A stretch of DNA of 5,019 bases, from contig DBCV01000048.1 of assembly GCA_002293245.1 (NCBI GenBank), positions 219 through 5,237 on the forward strand, given 5' to 3'. Below the pieces are notes generated by a model. The model made no database searches and was not told the DNA's origin. It was given only the letters and a program-made list of their open reading frames with translations. Made by a program: the position numbers and the translations under genes. The stretch comes from Candidatus Saccharibacteria bacterium UBA949 (GTDB lineage Bacteria; Patescibacteriota; Saccharimonadia; Saccharimonadales; Saccharimonadaceae). Shown here piece after piece: positions 1 to 3,366 of the stretch; within the stretch, counting starts at the first letter, position 1; every line of letters starts with the position of its first letter.

Positions 1-28
1 CGGTGAATACGTTCCCGGGTCTTGTACA
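1..28 (+). rRNA. rrs: 16S rRNA, 5' exon (partial)
   Basis: This is the last 28 bases of the 16S 5' exon; the gene begins outside the window. It reads as the near-universal bacterial sequence GGTGAATACGTTCCCGGG followed by CTTGTACA, just before the decoding-site strand. In uninterrupted genes CTTGTACA continues directly into CACCGCCCGTC, which here appears only at 882. By counting from the 1392-1406 universal primer site, the exon ends at about E. coli A1396. Bases 24-28 (GTACA) and 19-22 (GTCT) serve as the intron-binding sites IBS1 and IBS2 of the group II intron that follows. Confidence 0.96.
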
Positions 29-34
29 AAATAA
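29..34 (+). other. Six-base 5'-terminal insertion before the group II-like start
   Basis: The six bases AAATAA lie between the end of the rRNA exon (28) and the expected group II 5' end (ATGCG at 35). They cannot stay in mature 16S without adding six bases at the decoding site, so they must be intronic. Similar 5' extensions are known from group II introns in fungal mitochondrial rRNA genes, where they go with loss of branching. Confidence 0.7.
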
Positions 35-170
35 ATGCGCCTGGCAGGGCGAAAAACTAAGTGGTGCAAATCCACTCCTTGCAAGTTTTTGCAAGCGTAG
101 CGAAGGAGCAAGACATCTCCGGTAACGGAATGTCTGAAGGGCTCTGATGTGCAAAGGGCAGTCTTTTTTG

Positions 171-189
171 GCGGTCTTAGACAAACCGC
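171..189 (+). other. EBS2 hairpin of the intron
   Basis: GCGGT (171-175) pairs with ACCGC (185-189) and presents a nine-base loop containing AGAC (179-182). AGAC is complementary to GTCT (19-22) of the 5' exon, the expected IBS2 position just upstream of IBS1. The match is only four base pairs, so the assignment is moderate. Confidence 0.55.
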
Positions 190-194
190 ACGGT

Positions 195-233
195 GTTTAT
201 GAGTTATGCAATGTGTACCATAGCGAAATAAAC
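195..233 (+). other. EBS1 stem-loop of the intron
   Basis: GTTTAT (195-200) pairs with ATAAAC (228-233). The loop carries TGTAC (214-218), complementary to GTACA (24-28), the last five exon bases. The preceding base, G213, is complementary to C882, the first base of the 3' exon. This delta-type contact independently supports the splice positions 28/882. Confidence 0.65.
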
Positions 234-298
234 GGCAGTTTAATCTGCAAGCCTAAAATGGAATGTCCGAAACAGTTTTTCGTCTGACCCAGGGAGAT

Positions 299-332
299 CC
301 TAGTTTCGAGTGTAATCAAAGATGAAACTAGG
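299..332 (+). other. Intron hairpin, probably domain III
   Basis: CCTAGTTTC (299-307) pairs perfectly with GAAACTAGG (324-332), closing a 16-base loop. It lies just before GAAGTCAGC, a sequence block that in bacterial group II introns is found near the end of domain III and the start of domain IV. Confidence 0.55.
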
Positions 333-362
333 AAGTCAGCTGAGCTCATAGTAGTCGCTAGG

Positions 363-371
363 TGTTATAAT
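363..371 (+). promoter_or_regulatory. Extended -10 promoter candidate for the endonuclease gene
   Basis: TGTTATAAT is a perfect extended -10 element (TGn plus TATAAT) and ends seven bases before ATG at 379. No -35 is seen at the right distance and there is no ribosome binding site before ATG. This suggests a leaderless mRNA started inside the intron. The sequence is AT-rich, so chance is possible. Confidence 0.4.
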
Positions 372-378
372 TGTTATT

Positions 379-816
379 ATGACACGCGACGAAGGAGTGA
401 ACTCTATATTAAATCCGCACTATATCGTTGGTTTTGTTGACGGAGAGGGTTGTTTTTCAATAACTTTCAACAAAAATGGAACCAATTTGCCCGAAGTTCG
501 CTTGATTTTCGAGATTGAGCTTCGAGAAGACGATAGACCGATTCTGGAAAGAATCCAAGAGACGCTAGGTTGCGGTAGAATATACCGCCTTGAATATGCG
601 CGCTACAAGAAGTGGCGACCGCATGTTAAGTATAAAGTTAGTAATTTTAAGGATATTTCAGAAAAGGTTATACCGTTCTTCAAAAGGTATCCGCTTCAGG
701 CCAAGAAGCTTGAAAGTTTTAATAAATTCTGCCGAGTAGCAGAGGTAATTAAGGCAAAAGAGCATCTAACCGAGACAGGAATAGTAAGGATTCGCGAGAT
801 AAGGTCCCGCAAGTAG
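379..816 (+). CDS. LAGLIDADG homing endonuclease, single motif
   Basis: A 145-residue protein of the LAGLIDADG_1 family. Residues 16-24 (IVGFVDGEG) form the signature helix. By comparison with I-CreI (LAGFVDGDG), E23 is the catalytic acid that binds metal, and G18/G22 lie at the dimer interface. One motif means it should act as a homodimer, cutting a pseudo-palindromic site, presumably the intronless 16S sequence around TTGTACA/CACCGCC, so that repair copies the intron. The C-terminal part (residues 104-143, Y-P-L-Q-x-K-K ... K-E-H-L-T-E-T-G ... I-R-E-I) is the usual family ending, so it looks intact. It occupies domain IV, where group II introns normally carry a reverse transcriptase. Its stop is only four bases before domain V. 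The ATG at 379 has no Shine-Dalgarno site, but an extended -10 sits just upstream. It may also help splicing as a maturase; this is not visible in the sequence. Confidence 0.92.
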   Translation: MTRDEGVNSILNPHYIVGFVDGEGCFSITFNKNGTNLPEVRLIFEIELREDDRPILERIQETLGCGRIYRLEYARYKKWRPHVKYKVSNFKDISEKVIPFFKRYPLQAKKLESFNKFCRVAEVIKAKEHLTETGIVRIREIRSRK

Positions 817-820
817 AGAC

Positions 821-853
821 TCGCTTAGTGCGTTAGACGCGCACGCTAAGTGG
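821..853 (+). other. Group II intron domain V (catalytic)
   Basis: A 33-base hairpin with the domain V plan. The lower helix of nine pairs is TCGCTTAGT (821-829) with GCTAAGTGG (845-853), then comes the two-base bulge AC (843-844), an upper helix GCGT/GCGC (830-833/839-842) and a five-base loop TAGAC. The triad C822-G823-C824 takes the catalytic position, with G823 facing U851 as in the usual wobble, and U829 facing G845. It is one base shorter than the usual 34 and lacks a clear GNRA loop. Confidence 0.75.
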
Positions 854-856
854 GGA

Positions 857-878
857 GTGAAATAGATTACATTATCAC
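857..878 (+). other. Group II intron domain VI with bulged branch-point A
   Basis: GTGA (857-860) pairs with TCAC (875-878) and AAT (861-863) with ATT (871-873), leaving A874 bulged. A874 is the eighth base from the intron's 3' end, where the branch-point adenosine normally lies. The intron ends AAT, matching the group II AY end. The helix is short and AT-rich. Confidence 0.6.
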
Positions 879-881
879 AAT

Positions 882-1011
882 CACCGCCCGTCAAACCATG
901 AGAGTCGTGGGCACCCGAAGTCCGATTCGTCGGCCTAAGGTGAACAAGATGATTGGGGTTAAGTCGTAACAAGGCATCGGTACCGGAAGGTGTCGATGGA
1001 TTACCTCCTTT
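882..1011 (+). rRNA. rrs: 16S rRNA, 3' exon
   Basis: The 3' end of 16S begins with CACCGCCCGTCA of the decoding site (about E. coli C1397 onward) and continues through helix 44, AAGTCGTAACAAGG, helix 45 with its GGAA loop, and GGATTACCTCCTT. The anti-Shine-Dalgarno core CCTCC is at 1004-1008, so Shine-Dalgarno initiation is possible here. Helix 44 is short: 69 bases lie between CGTCA and GTCGTAAC against about 85 in E. coli, capped by CCGA-TTCG-TCGG. The exact 3' end is set by comparison with E. coli and could differ by a base or two. Confidence 0.95.
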
Positions 1012-1196
1012 CTAGGGAGTTAGATGCTTGTCGCCTGAGCAATCAGCGGCAATGCTAGGTCGGTCGTAGTTATGGAAATCAAGCTTGTTTCATAACTTTT
1101 CTGGCGCAAGCCAGATGCGGCTTCAAGCTAATTACTGACTGATTTTATCGGATTCATCCGATAACAGATGAATTGCACAACCGAGTTGTTAAAGGG
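1012..1196 (+). other. 16S 3' trailer with three hairpins, no tRNA
   Basis: This stretch holds no gene, no tRNA and no start of 23S. It contains three clear hairpins: 1069-1096 (GTTATGGAA with TTTCATAAC, one G-T pair), 1101-1114 (CTGGC-GCAA-GCCAG, a GNRA loop) and 1146-1163 (TATCGGA-TTCA-TCCGATA). They probably belong to the precursor trailer trimmed off 16S. A small RNA processed from the trailer cannot be excluded. Confidence 0.6.
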
Positions 1197-1223
1197 AAAG
1201 ACTACCGAAAAGTAGTCTTTTTT
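1197..1223 (+). terminator. Intrinsic terminator of the 16S transcript
   Basis: AAAGACTAC (1197-1205) and GTAGTCTTT (1212-1220) form a perfect nine-pair stem with loop CGAAAA, followed by an uninterrupted T tract to 1223. It ends transcription about 200 bases after 16S, so no 23S gene is co-transcribed from here. Confidence 0.9.
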
Positions 1224-1242
1224 AGTAATGGCTCGTACATTT

Positions 1243-1257
1243 CATAATTTACGGGGG
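1243..1257 (+). promoter_or_regulatory. Weak promoter and G-rich ribosome site for the 1267 gene
   Basis: CATAAT (1243-1248) is one base from TATAAT; no convincing -35 precedes it. GGGGG (1253-1257) followed by TGCGAGAGA lies before ATG at 1267 and may act as a poor ribosome binding site. Because the predicted transcript start falls around 1255, the leader would be very short. Confidence 0.35.
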
Positions 1258-1266
1258 TGCGAGAGA

Positions 1267-1818
1267 ATGGCAAGCAGCCTTGAGTTGTCTATGGCAAAAG
1301 ACTTCTTACGCAGAGAACCGAGGGATATGATTGATGTAATTCCTTACGACGAACAGTTGACGATCTTGGAGAAAATCCTGGCGACACTTGATGAACAGGA
1401 TTTGAAAAGCATTGGGTATTCGGTTGAGTTTGTGGAAGAACGATACCGTAAGACGAAAAAAGACCAGGGTCTTTATATGCACACGTTTTCTGCGGGCTTG
1501 GGCCGATTCCAAGGCCAACTTTGCGAAATCGAGTATAGCACATCGGCGACGTATCCCGACAGGATAGAAATATTCTACGGGGGTAAGCCAATCGGTGGCC
1601 GTGACCCGGACAATCACACGCATGGCCACGTTGTCTCTAACGATGGAGTCAATATCCATTATTGGCGCTTACCAAAAAGCGAGGGCGGAAAAATAATTAT
1701 CAACAGCGAATGGGGCTCCGAAAAACTCCGCAAGCATCTTTGGTGGTACTTTACAAAAAGGGCGTCGCGATGCGGCGCTTTTTGTAGTATAATTGACAGA
1801 TATGGAGTTTTTGAATAA
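1267..1818 (+). CDS. Hypothetical protein with terminator inside its 3' end
   Basis: A 183-residue protein I do not recognise. The N-terminal 65 residues are helical and charged. The middle (residues 70-150) looks like a beta-rich domain, with GGKPIGGRDPDNHTHGHVV at 105-123 and YWRLP at 132-136; its His/Asp cluster (D113, D115, H117, H119, H121) could bind metal, but this is a guess. I chose ATG 1267 over ATG 1228 because 1228 lies directly behind the 16S terminator without a ribosome site. The last 20 residues, rich in Arg, Cys and Phe, are encoded by a terminator hairpin (1752-1786) and the next gene's promoter, so they look accidental. Either mRNAs end before the stop codon, or an older stop was lost. 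The coding region overlaps the next start by 17 bases in another frame. Confidence 0.7.
   Translation: MASSLELSMAKDFLRREPRDMIDVIPYDEQLTILEKILATLDEQDLKSIGYSVEFVEERYRKTKKDQGLYMHTFSAGLGRFQGQLCEIEYSTSATYPDRIEIFYGGKPIGGRDPDNHTHGHVVSNDGVNIHYWRLPKSEGGKIIINSEWGSEKLRKHLWWYFTKRASRCGAFCSIIDRYGVFE
1752..1786 (+). terminator. Intrinsic terminator inside the coding region, probably bidirectional
   Basis: TACAAAAA (1752-1759) pairs with TTTTTGTA (1779-1786), and GCGTCGC (1762-1768) pairs with GCGGCGC (1772-1778) around loop GAT, leaving two unpaired G bases. The run of five T follows the GC stem on the plus strand, and the matching A run would serve the minus strand. It lies 30 bases before the stop codon of the 1267 gene. 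Confidence 0.75.
1788..1793 (+). promoter_or_regulatory. Perfect -10 box eight bases before ATG 1802
   Basis: TATAAT lies directly behind the terminator hairpin and ends eight bases before ATG. A start seven to nine bases downstream would place the mRNA 5' end at or next to the ATG, giving a leaderless message. No -35 is present at 16-18 bases, because that position lies in the GC-rich hairpin. Confidence 0.5.
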
Positions 1819-2215
1819 TCTTGATAGAAAGACTGCTCCGAGAATCGAAACCGTCTTGGAAGACTTTTATGGCTTCGAAAAGGGCAAAATTGTACACTTA
1901 TACGGGACAGTCTATCATGAAACGGACGCTTGGTCGCACTTTTTTTCATATGATGGCGATAACTACGTTTTATATGGCGCCGACTTTTTGGGGCTTGACG
2001 AGGAGCGGTCGCAGGACAAGGAATTGAACTCTCTCCTAAATTCGGTCATATCCGAACACGAGATGAGCGAAAGGCGAACGCGCAACGATGAGGTTGAGCT
2101 AGTAAAAAACAACCGGGGCAGACTTATATCCCAGACGGATTCGGATTCTTACACTCCGATCCTATCGGACAGAGTATTCTTGGGTAAAATTACTAATCCG
2201 GACTTTAAGGTTTAA
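1802..2215 (+). CDS. Hypothetical protein, probably leaderless mRNA
   Basis: A 137-residue acidic protein that I do not recognise. Residues 1-65 contain many aromatics (DFYGF at 21-25, HLYGTVYHE at 32-40, SHFFSYDGDNYVLYGADF at 45-62), suggesting a small beta-sheet domain. Residues 66-105 are charged and probably helical, and the tail ending FLGKITNPDFKV is less charged. There is no signal peptide or membrane segment. ATG 1802 is preferred over TTG 1793, because TTG overlaps the TATAAT box and would not be transcribed. No Shine-Dalgarno site is present, and the promoter geometry suggests translation from the 5' end of the mRNA. The stop overlaps the stop of the opposing membrane-protein gene. 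Confidence 0.65.
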   Translation: MEFLNNLDRKTAPRIETVLEDFYGFEKGKIVHLYGTVYHETDAWSHFFSYDGDNYVLYGADFLGLDEERSQDKELNSLLNSVISEHEMSERRTRNDEVELVKNNRGRLISQTDSDSYTPILSDRVFLGKITNPDFKV

Positions 2216-2451
2216 TCCAGCCCGGGTATGACGGCTCGGAGAATGGCTTTGACAATCATCGGTAGAATGCCGAACGCCGTCAAGGCGCCGCCCACCGCAA
2301 CAATTACACCCCAAAACTTTACCTTGTCGTAGCTGCGGACACCGCTCACCAGGTTATCGCCAATTTCTTTATAGTAGCGAATCATCAAAACGCCCACGGC
2401 TGCAATCAAAATCCCCAAGATGAGCCATAGAGCGCTGAATTCATATTCCAT
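2212..2451 (-). CDS. Small two-helix membrane protein
   Basis: A 79-residue protein. Residues about 6-24 (ALWLILGILIAAVGVLMI) and about 46-66 (FWGVIVAVGGALTAFGILPMI) are two hydrophobic helices. The linker between them (R25, K28, R39, K43, K45) is positively charged, so it probably faces the cytoplasm with both ends outside. Its function is unknown; short proteins with this layout, including an SGVRSYDKVKFWG-like linker, are to my recollection seen in candidate-phylum genomes. I chose ATG at 2451 over ATG at 2457 and the far upstream ATG at 2502, since the TATAAT at 2459-2464 places the transcript start near 2451. No Shine-Dalgarno site precedes it. The stop shares four bases with the stop of the plus-strand gene. 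Confidence 0.75.
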   Translation of the reverse strand: MEYEFSALWLILGILIAAVGVLMIRYYKEIGDNLVSGVRSYDKVKFWGVIVAVGGALTAFGILPMIVKAILRAVIPGLD

Positions 2452-2458
2452 AAGCATA

Positions 2459-2488
2459 ATTATACAGCAAGGTGGCGGGGAAGTCCAA
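2459..2488 (-). promoter_or_regulatory. Promoter of the membrane-protein gene
   Basis: On the minus strand TTGGAC (2488-2483) and TATAAT (2464-2459) are separated by 18 bases. TATAAT ends seven bases before ATG 2451, so the message is likely to be leaderless. The -35 adjoins the T tract of an upstream terminator, so the unit is insulated from the gene behind it. Confidence 0.65.
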
Positions 2489-2489
2489 C

Positions 2490-2509
2490 AAAAAACCGGC
2501 ACGCGCCGG
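2490..2509 (-). terminator. Intrinsic terminator, minus strand
   Basis: CCGGC-GCGT-GCCGG on the minus strand is followed by six T (2495-2490). It is the second of two hairpins behind the 2563-3210 gene and stands directly before the -35 of the membrane-protein gene. Confidence 0.8.
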
Positions 2510-2517
2510 GCAAAGTT

Positions 2518-2543
2518 AAAGCCGCGCTGTTTAGCGCGGCTTT
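2518..2543 (-). terminator. Strong GC hairpin behind the 215-residue gene
   Basis: AAAGCCGCGCT (2518-2528) and AGCGCGGCTTT (2533-2543) form a perfect 11-pair stem around a four-base loop, 19 bases past the stop codon at 2563. The T tract on the minus strand is short (TTT, AAC, TTT), so full termination may need the second hairpin at 2490-2509. It is symmetric and could also act on the plus strand. Confidence 0.7.
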
Positions 2544-2562
2544 GGCAACATTAAAAAACCGT

Positions 2563-3210
2563 TTACGAGGCAGCAAGTGCGTCCCGTTTCCCGGATAAGA
2601 ACTCGACCGCCTCCTCCAGCTCTTTTACGCGAGTTTTCCTACCTTCAATGGCTTCCAAGGGAAAGCCGCGTTGCTCCATCTGAGCAAGCTGGAACTCTTC
2701 CACCGCGAGCCTGTCGGCGTGGAGATTAATCAGATCGTCCAGAGCAAGGTTTACGGCCTCCGTGCGCGCACGTCGGAACTCGTCCGGAGAAAGGACATGG
2801 TATTCGCCAAGAACTTTTCGATACGCTTCTAAGCAGACGCGAGCATAGTCGTTGTCGATATGGTAGGAATAGCACAACGAGTGCTTATCAGACATCCATA
2901 TCTCGACGGCACTGTTGGCACTCACGTAATGGTAAGCGGTCCTAGCCTGAAGAATGCGGCTATCGCTTTGCGCCTCGATCTTCTTAACGTCGTAAAGACG
3001 ACTGACAACGGTCGTGTGAAGTATAAAAGGGCGCCCCAGCAGTGACGCGATCCTTTTCAGGTTCCAATCGATGCCGTAGAGGCGGGCATGGATATCGTAC
3101 TCTACATCTCCTTCAAATTTCAGGCTCACATATTCGTCGCCTTTTTCGAATCTCAGGCTGTTCAGGTCTTGGATTGGCCCGAACAGCTTGTCGAGCTCAG
3201 ACTGCATCAT
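2563..3210 (-). CDS. Paralogous-family protein with one repeat domain and helical C-terminus
   Basis: A 215-residue soluble protein of unknown function. Residues about 50-160 match both halves of the larger neighbour: a helix with LLGRPF (57-62), a TAYHYVSA strand (91-98), a VEIWMS strand (102-107), then VLGEYHVLSPDEFRRAR (133-149) leading into a long helix. Residues 165-215 are charged and heptad-like and may form a coiled coil, absent from the neighbour. I chose ATG 3210, nine bases behind AAGGAG, over the TTG at 3255 that opens the frame. A second ATG follows immediately. The gene is a single unit with its own promoter (TTGACG-17-TAGAAT) and terminators, and shares an identical 59-bp leader with the neighbour. 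No catalytic motif, signal peptide or DNA-binding motif is recognisable. Confidence 0.8.
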   Translation of the reverse strand: MMQSELDKLFGPIQDLNSLRFEKGDEYVSLKFEGDVEYDIHARLYGIDWNLKRIASLLGRPFILHTTVVSRLYDVKKIEAQSDSRILQARTAYHYVSANSAVEIWMSDKHSLCYSYHIDNDYARVCLEAYRKVLGEYHVLSPDEFRRARTEAVNLALDDLINLHADRLAVEEFQLAQMEQRGFPLEAIEGRKTRVKELEEAVEFLSGKRDALAAS

Positions 3211-3215
3211 GCTTG

Positions 3216-3274
3216 TCAGCTCCTTTTTGGGTTTTTTGTTGTTAAGGTGCCACAACTGGCCTCATTCTAGCATA
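3216..3274 (-). repeat. 59-bp perfect direct repeat, copy A (leader of the 2563-3210 gene)
   Basis: These 59 bases are identical to 4338-4396. Read on the minus strand, they contain the extended -10 (TGCTAGAAT), the 5' leader with a GCCA-GTTG-TGGC hairpin and an overlapping GTTGT/ACAAC pairing, an A-rich stretch, and the Shine-Dalgarno site AAGGAG. Identity stops five bases before the start codon and before the -35. Confidence 0.97.
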
Positions 3275-3292
3275 GATTGTCGCTAGCGTCAA
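3264..3292 (-). promoter_or_regulatory. Promoter of the 215-residue gene
   Basis: On the minus strand TTGACG (3292-3287), a 17-base spacer and TAGAAT (3269-3264) form a sigma70-type promoter, with TGC directly before the -10 making it extended. The leader from the likely start near 3257 to the ATG is about 47 bases and contains AAGGAG nine bases before the start codon. Confidence 0.85.
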
Positions 3293-3318
3293 GTGGAAGT
3301 CGGGTATGCAGCTAGCAG

Positions 3319-3344
3319 AAAAATCCTCCGGCGGTGCCGGAGGA
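3319..3344 (-). terminator. Intrinsic terminator of the 321-residue gene
   Basis: On the minus strand TCCTCCGGC-ACC-GCCGGAGGA is followed by five T (3323-3319). The stem has nine perfect pairs and begins 22 bases behind the stop codon at 3367. It separates this gene from the promoter of the next one. Confidence 0.9.
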
Positions 3345-3366
3345 TAGTGGTAATTTACGATGTCCG

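Larger units (their letters stand above)
29..881 (+). mobile_element. Group II intron in 16S rRNA, encoding a LAGLIDADG endonuclease
   Basis: An 853-nt insert splits 16S; its ends are fixed by exact joining of CTTGTACA to CACCGCC. The segment from 35, ATGCGCCTGGCAGGGCG, resembles the group II 5' consensus (GUGCGCC...). Further in, TCCGGTAACGGAATGTCTGAAGG (120-142) and GAAGTCAGCTGAGCTCATAGTAG (332-354) match blocks I know from bacterial group II introns. Domain V (821-853), domain VI (857-878) and terminal AU complete the ribozyme. EBS1 at 214-218 pairs with GTACA of the exon, and G213 can pair with C882, the first base of the 3' exon, as in the IIA-type delta contact. No reverse transcriptase is encoded; domain IV holds a LAGLIDADG gene instead. 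Group I hallmarks (P7 R/S elements, U before the 5' splice site, terminal G) are missing. The subclass is uncertain. Confidence 0.85.

Noticed and set aside
29..881. Group I intron, as expected from the LAGLIDADG gene
   Set aside because: I found no P7/R-S type sequences, the 5' exon ends in A rather than U, and the intron ends in U rather than G, whereas several group II elements fit in the right order.
766..972. Minus-strand reading frame of 68 codons
   Set aside because: It runs through domain V and the 16S 3' exon, which are structural RNA, so it is a shadow frame.
1012..1196. tRNA-Ile or tRNA-Ala in the spacer behind 16S
   Set aside because: No cloverleaf, no TTCRA T-loop block and no CCA-type end are visible; the hairpins are separate short stems.
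1228..1266. Upstream ATG at 1228 as start of the hypothetical gene
   Set aside because: It lies four bases after the 16S terminator T tract, ahead of the candidate -10 box, with no ribosome site.
1289..1949. Minus-strand frames of 96-117 codons opposite the two plus-strand genes
   Set aside because: They have no ribosome site or promoter, overlap each other, and look like antisense shadows.
2452..2502. N-terminal extension of the membrane protein to an ATG at 2502
   Set aside because: The extra residues are encoded by the terminator and the promoter itself, upstream of the predicted transcript start.
2860..3270. Plus-strand frames opposite the 215-residue gene
   Set aside because: They are overlapping antisense frames without initiation signals, some crossing the terminator-promoter region.
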